Of a stretch of DNA of 64,000 nt, positions 29,123 through 38,762 are shown piece after piece; position 1 is the stretch's first letter, and the number at the start of each line of letters is the position of its first letter. The stretch is from Lachnospira sp. UBA2821. GTDB lineage: Bacteria; Bacillota; Clostridia; Lachnospirales; Lachnospiraceae. The notes under the pieces are model-generated. The model had not been told where the DNA came from, searched no databases, and was given only the letters and a program-made list of their open reading frames with translations. The translations under genes and the position numbers were made by a program. The stretch is taken from assembly GCA_002351535.1 (NCBI GenBank), contig DEGR01000064.1, forward strand, positions 1-64,000, written 5' to 3'.

Positions 29123-29773
29123 TTATATTCTTTCCATACAATTCTTTAATACTTCTACCATGTATGGGTCAAACTGTTTTCCTGCCTCATCTTCTATAAT
29201 TGATATTGCTTCTTCTTTCGTCGTCTGCTTCTTTTTATAAGGTTTCCAACTTGTTATTCCATCATATGTATCCGCAATTGCACACAGTCTTCCACCTAAT
29301 GGAATCTCTTCTCCCGACTTTCCGACAGGATAACCCCTTCCGTCCCATCTTTCATGATGATAAACTGCAACATTAAACATCTGTATCATAATATCATGTG
29401 GGAACGGTTTCTTATATATACTGTCAATTGCAGGAATAGCATTAACAGCATGGTCCTTAATAAGCTGAAATTCTTCATCCGTCAGCTTTTCAACTTTATT
29501 AAGCACCTCAAATGGTATATATATTCTTCCTATATCATGATACTTAAAAATGTCTTCACTGAATTCTATGAACTTATTACCAAATTCCTCTTCAACTAAC
29601 TTTGGGTTCTCTGACAATAGCTGCTCAAATATTATCTGGGAATATCTTCCAACCCTCTCCATATGTTCCCTCGTCTCTCTTGGAATCATACTGAAAAGAC
29701 TATGTATTGTAGGATAATATCCCATCCGTGTGCTGACAATCTTATTCCTGTCTGTAGTAAACATCCTCCTCAC
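29123..29773 (-). CDS. HD-GYP-type phosphodiesterase, first gene of the surface-assembly operon
   Basis: A 216-residue stand-alone HD-GYP domain. The metal and signature residues are present: His37 (REHMERV), His79-Asp80 (KYHDIGR), His108 (KDHAV), His139-His140 in YHHERWDGRGYP (GYP at 147-149) and Asp168 in IADTYDG. Such domains hydrolyse cyclic-di-GMP, sometimes cyclic-GMP-AMP. There is no sensor domain. The start is uncertain: the frame opens at a GTG at 29773, while the ATG at 29764 directly touches AGGAGG and is too close to it. A near-consensus promoter lies about 40 bases upstream. As first gene of the operon it may couple transcription of the surface genes to lowering of cyclic-di-GMP. 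Confidence 0.85.
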   Translation of the reverse strand: MRRMFTTDRNKIVSTRMGYYPTIHSLFSMIPRETREHMERVGRYSQIIFEQLLSENPKLVEEEFGNKFIEFSEDIFKYHDIGRIYIPFEVLNKVEKLTDEEFQLIKDHAVNAIPAIDSIYKKPFPHDIMIQMFNVAVYHHERWDGRGYPVGKSGEEIPLGGRLCAIADTYDGITSWKPYKKKQTTKEEAISIIEDEAGKQFDPYMVEVLKNCMERI

Positions 29774-29814
29774 TACTCCATTCTATAGTCAAAATACTAT
29801 TTTAAATATTAATT

Positions 29815-29843
29815 AGTATAAAAATTATGTCGCATTTTGTCAA
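29815..29843 (-). promoter_or_regulatory. Sigma-A promoter of the 25-kb surface-assembly operon
   Basis: On the minus strand: -35 TTGACA (29838-29843), a 17-base spacer and -10 TATACT (29815-29820). Transcription should start near 29808, leaving about 35 bases of leader before the HD-GYP start. This is too short for a cyclic-di-GMP riboswitch. Confidence 0.8.
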
Positions 29844-29891
29844 TACGTTTTGAATCAGTTTTGTGAGTATTTTATAATACATTTATAATAT

Positions 29892-29924
29892 AAAAAAAGA
29901 AACCTATGTATTTACATAGATTTC
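29892..29924 (-). terminator. Terminator downstream of enolase
   Basis: A 12-bp near-perfect inverted repeat (29899-29910 with 29913-29924, GAAACCTATGTA/TACATAGATTTC, one G-U type mismatch) is followed on the minus strand by seven T. It separates eno from the surface-assembly operon promoter. Confidence 0.75.
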
Positions 29925-29990
29925 CTTTTTATGTCATTTTGCGCCCTCGAAATTCAAAGTTTTTCGAAGATTGTTTATGAACATTTACTA

Positions 29991-31360
<1,370 letters not shown>

Positions 31361-31372
31361 CAATGCCATATA

Positions 31373-31401
31373 ATTCTAATAATAAGCATATACTGCATCA
31401 A
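31373..31401 (-). promoter_or_regulatory. Sigma-A promoter of eno
   Basis: Minus strand: -35 TTGATG (31396-31401), 17-base spacer, -10 TAGAAT (31373-31378). It is about 90 bases upstream of the chosen start codon. Confidence 0.6.
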
Positions 31402-31505
31402 AAGGGTCTTAAATGATTCACACTTTAGTTAGTCGTATCTAACCATAGTCAGCATATCATAAACGTGTGGAGATTTCAATATGAGTTATTGATAGTTTTT
31501 ATGTA

Positions 31506-32027
31506 TTATACTATGATTTCACCGATATATGTTAAGTTTCTATATTTCTGCTGATAATCAAGTCCGTATCCTACAACGAATTTATCCGGAACTTTAAATC
31601 CAATATAATCGACCTTAACATCAGCTTCTCTCCTGTCAGGCTTGTCAAGTAAAGTACATATTTTTAAAGATGCAGGTTTCCTCTGTTTAAGCATAGGAAT
31701 TAACTTGGACAACGTAACTCCGGAATCAATAATATCTTCTACTATTAATACATCTTTTCCTTCAATATCATCTTCAAGGTCTTTCTTAATCAATACATTA
31801 CCTGATGTATTGGTTCCATTTCCATAGCTTGATACAGACATAAAATCAATTGTAACCGGCACTGTAATACAGTTAGAAAGTCCTGTTGTTATAAACACGC
31901 CCCCTCTTAATACACTTATTATGTGTATTTCCTTTCCTGCATAGTCACGACTGATTTGTTCTCCAAGCTCGGCTATACGATTTTTTAAGTCTTCTTCTGA
32001 TATCAATACATTTATTTTATCTTCCAT
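31506..32027 (-). CDS. hpt: Hypoxanthine phosphoribosyltransferase
   Basis: This 173-residue enzyme salvages hypoxanthine and guanine to IMP and GMP using PRPP. The PRPP loop VLIVEDIIDSGVTL (about 94-107), the early ISVLRGGVF (about 37-45) and the late DFMSVSSYG and GFKVPDKFVVGYGLDY motifs are all present, and length is normal for the family. GGAG lies 10 bases before the ATG. The neighbouring upstream gene is a purine permease, so import and salvage are paired, though a 96-base gap separates them. Confidence 0.95.
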   Translation of the reverse strand: MEDKINVLISEEDLKNRIAELGEQISRDYAGKEIHIISVLRGGVFITTGLSNCITVPVTIDFMSVSSYGNGTNTSGNVLIKKDLEDDIEGKDVLIVEDIIDSGVTLSKLIPMLKQRKPASLKICTLLDKPDRREADVKVDYIGFKVPDKFVVGYGLDYQQKYRNLTYIGEIIV

Positions 32028-32123
32028 CTCAATCTGTCTCCATTCTTCTTAAATCCATTAGTTTCAAGGCCTTTCACCCACCTATAAGCAAGCTCATGTG
32101 GATTAGACCTTCTGCCCCGGGTA

Positions 32124-33479
32124 TCATATAAATATATATTTACAGATAAACATTAAAGCCAGAACATACATAAGCGGAGTAACCTTTTTATGATTTCCAC
32201 AACATACATTAATAATAACATATGAAATAACGCCTATTGCAATACCTTCTGAAATACTGTACATAAGCGGCATTGCAAGAAAACAAAGATAAGCCGGTAC
32301 TGCTTCCGTTATGTCTTCAAAATCAATATCCATAACAGACATGACCATAAGAAATCCTACAAATATTAATGCCGGTGCCGTAGCAAATCCCGGTATTGCA
32401 GTAAATACAGGTGCAAAGAAAATAGCAAGGAGGAACAGAAAACCAGTAACGATAGATGAAAGACCTGTTCTCGCTCCTGCACCGACACCTGCTGAACTTT
32501 CTACATATGTTGTAGTTGTCGATGTTCCAAATATTGCACCGATTAAAGTCGCTATCGCATCAGCTAATAACGCAAACTTAATTCTTGGAAGCTTCTCGTT
32601 CTCATCAAGCATTTTAGCCTTTGTCGCAACACCTACCAAAGTTCCAATAGTATCAAACATATCTACAAACAAAAATGCGAAAAGTACCACTACAAAATTC
32701 GCAATACTTACACCACTGAAATCTGCCTTGAATACCTGTCCAAATGTTTTACCGAACTTTGAAAAATCTGTCATGGCAAGTCTTGGATAAAGTGAATAAA
32801 ATCCTGCCTTAACATCCACCTTATAAAGCCCTATGAACTGACTTAACATTCCTAATATCCATGTTGATATAATACCTATAAGTATTGATGCCCTATATTT
32901 TTTCACATATAAAATAATAGTTATAAACAGACCGATTAATGCCAAAACAGCGCAAATCCCCTGTGTTCTGAAATTATTTTTAAAATCCACATAAGAAACA
33001 AGTGTAGAACTGTTAGCAACTACAAGATGTGCCCCCTGAAGTCCGATAAATGCAATAAATAAACCGATTCCCGCACTAACCCCTTTCTTAAGTGTGCTTG
33101 GAATTGCATTAAATATTGCCTCTCTTACATTAGTGAGTGAGAGAACAATAAATATCAGACCTTCTACCGCAACTGCTGCAAGTGCAACTCTCCAATCATA
33201 CCCCATCTTGCCACATACCGTATATGCAAAATATGCATTAAGTCCCATACCCGGTGCAAGTGCAAATGGATAATTGGCCATCAGTGCCATGCAAAGTGTG
33301 CCGACAAATGCCGAAAGACATGTAGCAATAAGAGCCGCAGTCGGGTCAATTCCCGCCGCTGACAGCATGTTCGGATTAACAGCAAGTATATATGCCATCG
33401 TCATAAATGTAGTAATACCTGCAATTATTTCTGTTCGTACATCAGTACCATTTTGCTTTAGTTTAAAAAACCTCTCCAT
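32124..33479 (-). CDS. AzgA-type (NCS2) purine base permease
   Basis: A 451-residue membrane transporter with about 12-14 hydrophobic helices. I chose the ATG at 33479 (MERFFKLKQNGTDVRTEII), which has AAGGAAA upstream; the GTG at 33509 lies further out without support. Family signatures include GITTFMTMAYILAVNP, ALAPGMGLNAYFAY, GIGLFIAFIGLQ and GTSTTTTYVESSAGVG. Relatives import adenine, guanine or hypoxanthine with protons. The downstream hpt gene fits uptake of hypoxanthine or guanine. No purine riboswitch is visible in the 89-base upstream gap. Confidence 0.9.
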   Translation of the reverse strand: MERFFKLKQNGTDVRTEIIAGITTFMTMAYILAVNPNMLSAAGIDPTAALIATCLSAFVGTLCMALMANYPFALAPGMGLNAYFAYTVCGKMGYDWRVALAAVAVEGLIFIVLSLTNVREAIFNAIPSTLKKGVSAGIGLFIAFIGLQGAHLVVANSSTLVSYVDFKNNFRTQGICAVLALIGLFITIILYVKKYRASILIGIISTWILGMLSQFIGLYKVDVKAGFYSLYPRLAMTDFSKFGKTFGQVFKADFSGVSIANFVVVLFAFLFVDMFDTIGTLVGVATKAKMLDENEKLPRIKFALLADAIATLIGAIFGTSTTTTYVESSAGVGAGARTGLSSIVTGFLFLLAIFFAPVFTAIPGFATAPALIFVGFLMVMSVMDIDFEDITEAVPAYLCFLAMPLMYSISEGIAIGVISYVIINVCCGNHKKVTPLMYVLALMFICKYIFI

Positions 33480-33532
33480 AAATCTTTTTCCTTTCTTATA
33501 ATAAAGCACTCAAAATGCCCATTGATTTACTT

Positions 33533-33561
33533 ATTATACAATATTATAAAATGCTAGTACA
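33533..33561 (-). promoter_or_regulatory. Possible promoter of the purine permease gene
   Basis: Minus strand -10 TATAAT (33533-33538) lies 17 bases from a poor -35, TGTACT (33556-33561). A second TATAAT lies at 33543-33548. The -10 boxes are good and the -35 is weak. Confidence 0.35.
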
Positions 33562-33568
33562 GTAAAAA

Positions 33569-34939
33569 TTAAGTGCATGACTTTGCTATCTGTCTCGCCA
33601 CATACACACCGCTTGCCGACGCATGTGAAAGTGAATGGGTAATTCCACTTCCATCACCAATAACATACAGATTCTTATGACATGTCATAAGGTTGTTATC
33701 TACTTCAACCTCCATATTATAGAACTTCACTTCTACACCATAAAGAAGTGTATCATCATTAGCAGTTCCCGGTGCGATTTTGTCAAGAGCATATATCATC
33801 TCGATAATTCCATCGAGAATTCTCTTTGGAAGAACAAGGCTTAAATCACCTGCCGCTGCATTAAGTGTCGGTACGGTAAATGACTCTTTAATTCTCTTTT
33901 CAGTACTTCTGTGTCCACGCACAAGGTCACCGAATCTCTGAACTATTACTCCGCCGCCAAGCATATTACTAAGTCTGGCAATACTCTCACCATAGCCATT
34001 CGAATCTTTGAATGGTTCTGAAAAATGCTTCGCAACCAATAATGCAAAGTTAGTATTTTTAGTCTGTCTGGCAGGGTCTTCGTAACTATGACCGTTAACC
34101 GTTACAATACCATTTGTATTTTCATTAACAACAGCTCCCTTTGGATTCATGCAAAACGTCCGGACCAAATCCTCATATTTTTCCGTACGATATACAATCT
34201 TACTCTCATATAATTCGTCTGTAAGACTTGAAAATACCTCGGCCGGAAGCTCCACACGGACTCCTATGTCGACTCTGTTTGAATTAGTCTGTATATCAAG
34301 TTCCCTACAGACTTTCTCCATCCACTTACTTCCACTTCTTCCTACTGAAATAACACATGTAGTTCCTTCAAATATACCTGCTTCACTATTGACCCTATAC
34401 CCATTTTCAATCTTTTCAACGCTTTCTACCGTACAGTCAAAATAAAATTCAACCGAATTCTTAAGATGATTATAGATATTTTCAAGAACTATATAATTAA
34501 TGTCTGTCCCAAGATGCCGTACAGATGCATCCAGAAGATGTAATCCATTCTGTATACATTTCTTCTTAATATCACTTCCTGCAGTAGAATATAATTTTGT
34601 TCCTTCTCCGCCGAAATGAAGATTTATTTTATCAACATATTCCATTAATTCAATCGATGATTTTTTTCCAATATACTGATAGAGTGTCCCCCCAAAGTCA
34701 TTTGTAATATTGTATTTTCCATCCGAAAATGCTCCTGCTCCTCCAAATCCACTCATAATTGAACAGCTCTTGCAATGTATACATGACTTAATCTTATCCC
34801 CGTCAATCGGACATATACGTTTTTTTAGTTCGTGTCCCATCTCAAATACTGCAACTTTAAGGTTCTTATTTTTTTCCATTAATTCATATGCCGTAAATAT
34901 TCCACCCGGTCCTGCTCCAATTATTAAAACATCATACAT
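33569..34939 (-). CDS. COG2509-type FAD-dependent dehydrogenase
   Basis: This 456-residue flavoprotein has an N-terminal Rossmann FAD motif (IIGAGPGGIFTAYEL, about 6-20). CIHCKSCS (about 52-59) carries three cysteines. GFGGAGAFSDGKYN (about 63-76) is typical of the uncharacterised COG2509 dehydrogenases. The C-terminal FAD box VIGDGSGITHSLSHASASG is also typical of that family. The substrate is unknown. GGAGG is well spaced before the ATG, and the gene is only 25 bases after the SulP stop, so the two are probably co-transcribed. The link between an anion transporter and this flavoprotein is not obvious. Confidence 0.8.
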   Translation of the reverse strand: MYDVLIIGAGPGGIFTAYELMEKNKNLKVAVFEMGHELKKRICPIDGDKIKSCIHCKSCSIMSGFGGAGAFSDGKYNITNDFGGTLYQYIGKKSSIELMEYVDKINLHFGGEGTKLYSTAGSDIKKKCIQNGLHLLDASVRHLGTDINYIVLENIYNHLKNSVEFYFDCTVESVEKIENGYRVNSEAGIFEGTTCVISVGRSGSKWMEKVCRELDIQTNSNRVDIGVRVELPAEVFSSLTDELYESKIVYRTEKYEDLVRTFCMNPKGAVVNENTNGIVTVNGHSYEDPARQTKNTNFALLVAKHFSEPFKDSNGYGESIARLSNMLGGGVIVQRFGDLVRGHRSTEKRIKESFTVPTLNAAAGDLSLVLPKRILDGIIEMIYALDKIAPGTANDDTLLYGVEVKFYNMEVEVDNNLMTCHKNLYVIGDGSGITHSLSHASASGVYVARQIAKSCT

Positions 34940-34964
34940 ATCTTTTTCCTCCGTTTTTTCTATT

Positions 34965-37070
34965 TTATTTTCTAAGACTCATAACCAGTCTGTACACTTC
35001 GGGACGTTTTTCTTTAAGATGCTCATCAAGAATATGCCGTCTTTCCCTGAAACGTTCTGCAAGTTCAGGATGTTCTTTCGCTATACGGTCATGAACTTCT
35101 TTTCTGTGATTTTCAAGATGTCTGGCAAGCGTTTTCTCATCTTTTCCTGATATATTAACAATTTCCTTTAAATGTTCTTCAAGATGTTCAAGCCACTCGT
35201 CTTCGTCAAGTGCTTCCATATGTGACCAGCGTCCATGAAGCAGCTTGTCGACATCCCCCGTTTTCTTTAACTGTGCAATCTGTGCGCTAATCTGCTTTTC
35301 TATCTGCTTTTCTGTTTCTGACCCAAATGCCCATACAAATTCCTGTACACGGTTGTCAGCCCGCTTTCTTGATGCGCTTCTTTCTTCATTGTCAACACCG
35401 CCCTCTAACGGATAAGGTCTGGATATACCCATATCCTTAAGTGCTATATGAATAGTACGCCTTACGTTTCCTTCTTCTATCATATATCCGACACCAAGCC
35501 TGCGGAGCTGCTCATTAAGTCCTGAAATATGTTCTGTTATATAAAAACGTATATTTTTCTGCTTTAAAGATTTGTATATCATTTCAAGTCCATCCGCAGC
35601 AGTTATATCGATGCTGCCAATTCCACTTGCATCAAGTATTACTGCCCTCGTATCCGCCATAATATTATCTTCAATATCTCTTGTAAGCACCTGTATATTG
35701 GCAAAGAAAAGATTACTGCTGAAACGGTATATCAATACACCTGATATTGAATGTATCTGGTCACTTTCCTTCAGGTCACGGAAATGTCTGTGTCCGGGCT
35801 GTATTCCAAGAAAACATCTTGCCGGTTTTGCTGTACGGATAATCACTTCAGAAAATGATAATATTATTCCGATAAGTACACCATTAATCGTTCCGAGCAT
35901 CAGCACACCAAGAAATGCTCCAAGAAATATAAAGCATTCCGTTTTACTTACTCTGAATAACCGGACAGCGAGTTCAAATTCAGTTGCACCGAGTAACGCA
36001 GATATAACTATTGCAGTAAGTACCGGAACCGGGAGATAGCCTATAAATCCCGTTCCACAAAGTAATATTAATATCATTGATAATCCTGCAACGATACCTG
36101 TAAGCTGTGTTTTGCCCTGATACTGCTCACCCATGGCTGTACGTGATACAGAGCCGTTCACAGGGCAGCACCCTGTCAATGCTGCTGCAAGGTTGCCAAC
36201 TGAAAATGCAAATATTTCCTGATTATCATTTATACGGTAACCGTTTTTCTGTGCAAAATTATTTTCAGCAAGGAGCGTTTCAGCCATAATAACTACGGCA
36301 ATAGAAAGGCTCAGTGTCACACATTCCCTTATCGGAATCTTTGTGACATCCGGAAATGACCACTTTGGAAGCCCGGGTGTAACCGCCGAGAGTGTTGCTA
36401 TATTCCATTCGTCGAACGGCAGAAAATATGTCATAACCGCACCAATTGCCATCAAAAGAACCACCATCGGAAATTTAGGTATAAATTTTTTGGAAATAAG
36501 TAATATGATTAATGAAACAATTCCTATTATTAATGACAGAATATTTATACTTTCACACGTCTTTATAATATGTTCTACAAGTTCTATAAGCTCTCCCGTG
36601 CCTGTACTTCCACCCATAAGCTTCGGAATCTGCATAAGTATTATAGTTGTGCAGATACCTGTTATAAATCCGCCCATAACAGGTGCAGATATAAAATTAA
36701 CAAGCTTTCCTGCTTTCATTATGCAAAATGCAAACAGCCATATGGCAACAAACAGGGTAATGACCGGAACAACGGCCTTCGCCTCATCAGAGCCACCTTG
36801 TATACCAAGAGTTACCAGAGCAGACCCGACAAGTGCTGCCGGTGCCGCATCAACACCAAATATAAACTGTGGTGACGATGAGAAAATTGCAAATGCAAGA
36901 ATCGGAAATATAGAACCATACAATCCATATACAGCCGGAAGTCCCGCAATCTGTGCATATCCCATGGATATTGGAATGGATACAGCCATAATTATAATTC
37001 CTGTCAGAATATCCTTTAACAGATTATTTGTATTATAATGTCTTAGTGTTTGCGCAAGTCTTAAATTCAT
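34965..37070 (-). CDS. SulP-family anion transporter with STAS domain and long C-terminal extension
   Basis: I chose the ATG at 37070 (MNLRLAQTLRHYN) because GAGG precedes it at good spacing; an ATG at 37082 overlaps that site. The protein has 701 residues. About 12 helices (residues about 20-415) include GYAQIAGLPAVYGLYG and PVNGSVSRTAMGE, which are SulP signatures. A STAS domain covers about 436-548. The roughly 150-residue tail (about 550-701) is charged and helical with EHLKE/HLENHRKE-type repeats, longer than in usual SulP proteins. Substrates in the family include sulphate, bicarbonate and dicarboxylates; this one cannot be assigned. It is divergent from the lipase gene. Confidence 0.88.
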   Translation of the reverse strand: MNLRLAQTLRHYNTNNLLKDILTGIIIMAVSIPISMGYAQIAGLPAVYGLYGSIFPILAFAIFSSSPQFIFGVDAAPAALVGSALVTLGIQGGSDEAKAVVPVITLFVAIWLFAFCIMKAGKLVNFISAPVMGGFITGICTTIILMQIPKLMGGSTGTGELIELVEHIIKTCESINILSLIIGIVSLIILLISKKFIPKFPMVVLLMAIGAVMTYFLPFDEWNIATLSAVTPGLPKWSFPDVTKIPIRECVTLSLSIAVVIMAETLLAENNFAQKNGYRINDNQEIFAFSVGNLAAALTGCCPVNGSVSRTAMGEQYQGKTQLTGIVAGLSMILILLCGTGFIGYLPVPVLTAIVISALLGATEFELAVRLFRVSKTECFIFLGAFLGVLMLGTINGVLIGIILSFSEVIIRTAKPARCFLGIQPGHRHFRDLKESDQIHSISGVLIYRFSSNLFFANIQVLTRDIEDNIMADTRAVILDASGIGSIDITAADGLEMIYKSLKQKNIRFYITEHISGLNEQLRRLGVGYMIEEGNVRRTIHIALKDMGISRPYPLEGGVDNEERSASRKRADNRVQEFVWAFGSETEKQIEKQISAQIAQLKKTGDVDKLLHGRWSHMEALDEDEWLEHLEEHLKEIVNISGKDEKTLARHLENHRKEVHDRIAKEHPELAERFRERRHILDEHLKEKRPEVYRLVMSLRK

Positions 37071-37166
37071 ATTTATCCTCATTTCCGGGCATATATAACC
37101 CGATGATGTATCTTAATTAACATTTCTTCTTTCAAAATCAAATAACTTTGAAAAACCCATATAATT

Positions 37167-37195
37167 ATTTTATAACAAATCCAATCATAATACAA
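37167..37195 (-). promoter_or_regulatory. Promoter of the SulP gene
   Basis: Minus strand: -35 TTGTAT (37190-37195), 17-base spacer, -10 TAAAAT (37167-37172). The -10 lies inside one arm of an inverted repeat. Confidence 0.5.
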
Positions 37196-37215
37196 ACTGT
37201 TATATGTTATAAAAT
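37167..37215. promoter_or_regulatory. Inverted repeat in the divergent SulP/lipase promoter region
   Basis: A perfect 11-bp inverted repeat (ATTTTATAACA at 37167-37177 and TGTTATAAAAT at 37205-37215) separated by 27 bases lies between two divergent genes. It could be a shared operator, or simply symmetrical AT-rich promoter sequence. Confidence 0.4.
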
Positions 37216-37245
37216 ATATTTAAGGTAGAATATAAATATCATTTT

Positions 37246-37254
37246 TGATATAAT
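37246..37254 (+). promoter_or_regulatory. Extended -10 promoter of the lipase-like gene
   Basis: Plus strand TGATATAAT is a TGn-extended perfect -10 box about 38 bases upstream of the GTG start. The -35 region is not convincing. Confidence 0.5.
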
Positions 37255-37292
37255 TCTTATGTATATTGAAAATAAATTTACCGGAGGTTAAT

Positions 37293-38486
37293 GTGAAAAG
37301 GATTAGAATTTGCAATTTTGGAAAACTAATGCTGAAGTTTTTCTGTTTTTCAACTATATTATTGTCACTTTATTTAATATTGGGGTTTATGGGATTTTAC
37401 AGAGAATGGTTCAATGGACCATCAGGTATAACACATCAGACTCCGTATTGGATTATAAGACTTATACTGGTAATTGTTTTAGAAAGTATTATATTCTGGA
37501 TAGGAATAATCACTGTATATCTTACATCAGAACAGCTCGGTATCCGCTACAGGGTTCTCGGAATCGTATTCGGACCGGTACCTGTTGCTAACCTGATTAT
37601 GCTTCACATAATAATAAAAACTGTCGATGCAGAAATTAAAATAGTAAAAATGCGTGACAAAAGAAACGCTCAAAGACATTATGACAAAATTTGTAAAACA
37701 AAATATCCTATACTAATGGTTCACGGTGTTTTCTTCAGAGACTTTGAACACCTTAACTACTGGGGAAGAATTCCAAAAGAACTTATTCTTAATGGAGCAG
37801 CTATTTATTACGGAAATCACAATAGTGCTGCTGCTGTAAAAAACAGTGCCGAAGAATTAGCTAATCGTATTCATCAGATTGTTGATGAAACCGGATGCGA
37901 AAAATTAAATGTAATCGCACATTCCAAGGGCGGACTTGATATGAGAGCTGCAATTGCTCTTACAGATATTGCTCCTTATATTGCAAGTCTTACTACTATC
38001 AATACACCTCACAGAGGATGTCAGTTCGCTGACTATCTGTTAAATAAGATTCCTGCAAAACAGCAACATTTGGTTGAAAAAGCTTATAATGCCGGAGCTG
38101 CAAAATTAGGAGACGTTAATCCTGACTTTTTATCAGCAGTATATGACCTTACTTATGATAGCTGTGCAAAATTCAATGAAGAAATAAAAGATAATGAAAA
38201 TATATACTATCAGTCTGTAGGTTCAAAACTTAACAAACCGGCATCAGGAAGATTCCCTCTTAATTTTACATACCCGCTTGTGAAATATTTCGATGGTCCA
38301 AATGACGGATTAGTAGGTGAAGAGTCCTTTAAATGGGGAGAAAACTATCAGTTCTTAACCATAAAAGGAAAACGTGGCATATCTCATGGGGATATGATTG
38401 ATTTAAACCGTGAAAATATTCCCGGTTTTGATGTCAGGGAATTCTATGTTCAGCTTGTTTATGATTTGAAAAATCGTGGATTCTAG
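37293..38486 (+). CDS. Membrane-anchored alpha/beta-hydrolase (lipase/esterase-like)
   Basis: The only confident plus-strand gene. I chose the GTG at 37293 because GGAGG lies 5 bases upstream; the frame opens earlier at a TTG at 37266 that includes this site. The protein has 397 residues. Residues about 10-35, 52-78 and 86-110 are hydrophobic and probably membrane segments. The hydrolase domain starts near 135. It has the HG oxyanion motif (MVHGVFF, 142-148) and nucleophile Ser211 in AHSKGG. Likely triad partners are Asp in FDGPNDGLV (about 334-341) and His365 in ISHGDM. INTPHRG is typical of triacylglycerol lipase-like proteins. Substrate is unknown. It has no operon partner. Confidence 0.8.
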   Translation: MKRIRICNFGKLMLKFFCFSTILLSLYLILGFMGFYREWFNGPSGITHQTPYWIIRLILVIVLESIIFWIGIITVYLTSEQLGIRYRVLGIVFGPVPVANLIMLHIIIKTVDAEIKIVKMRDKRNAQRHYDKICKTKYPILMVHGVFFRDFEHLNYWGRIPKELILNGAAIYYGNHNSAAAVKNSAEELANRIHQIVDETGCEKLNVIAHSKGGLDMRAAIALTDIAPYIASLTTINTPHRGCQFADYLLNKIPAKQQHLVEKAYNAGAAKLGDVNPDFLSAVYDLTYDSCAKFNEEIKDNENIYYQSVGSKLNKPASGRFPLNFTYPLVKYFDGPNDGLVGEESFKWGENYQFLTIKGKRGISHGDMIDLNRENIPGFDVREFYVQLVYDLKNRGF

Positions 38487-38499
38487 TTCTAATGATAAT

Positions 38500-38673
38500 T
38501 CAATTATCTGGGGATGAAAGCTCCATATACAAAAGCGGATACGTTTTCCCCTCCTCATCCAGCTCTGTCATCTTGTATGTTTTAAAGCCCATGTGTTCAT
38601 AAAATCCAATATCATCGCTAAGTAAAGTTCCATCCAAATCAATAAAAATTATATACTTATACGTTCCTTTCAT
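38500..38673 (-). pseudogene. Chimeric remnant: HAD-hydrolase N-terminus joined to GNAT C-terminus
   Basis: A 57-codon frame begins ATG at 38673. Residues 1-20 read like the start of a Cof-type HAD phosphatase (YIIFIDLDGTLLSDD, with the motif-I DxDGT). Residues 22-54 read like the end of a GNAT acetyltransferase (IGFYEHMGFKTYKM, then YPLLYMELSS). Both families are cut in mid-domain, so this looks like a deletion junction between two former genes. There is no ribosome site before the ATG. A functional micro-protein is unlikely. The call rests on motif reading. Confidence 0.6.
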
Positions 38674-38762
38674 TTAAATATCATGATTTATTACAAGTAA
38701 AACCTTTTTACCCTGGCGATATAGTTCAACTGCTTTTCTCTTAAATTCATAATATAGCACAT
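38674..38762 (-). pseudogene. Transposase orfA remnant (IS3-like helix-turn-helix start)
   Basis: One minus-strand frame here reads YYEFKRKAVELYRQGKK before stopping. It resembles the opening helix-turn-helix of IS3-type orfA proteins in gut Clostridia. The preceding ATG at 38762 is in another frame, suggesting a small deletion, and the rest of the element is absent. It adjoins the HAD/GNAT remnant. The remaining bases up to 38927 show only AT-rich sequence and a small palindrome (CAGTTT/AAACTG near 38808-38822). Confidence 0.4.

Noticed and set aside
29774..29843. Cyclic-di-GMP riboswitch before the HD-GYP gene
   Set aside because: The leader after the promoter is only about 35 bases, too short, and lacks the GEMM conserved core.
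32028..33568. Purine riboswitch controlling the permease or hpt
   Set aside because: The gaps are under 100 bases and I see no three-way junction core or terminator arrangement.
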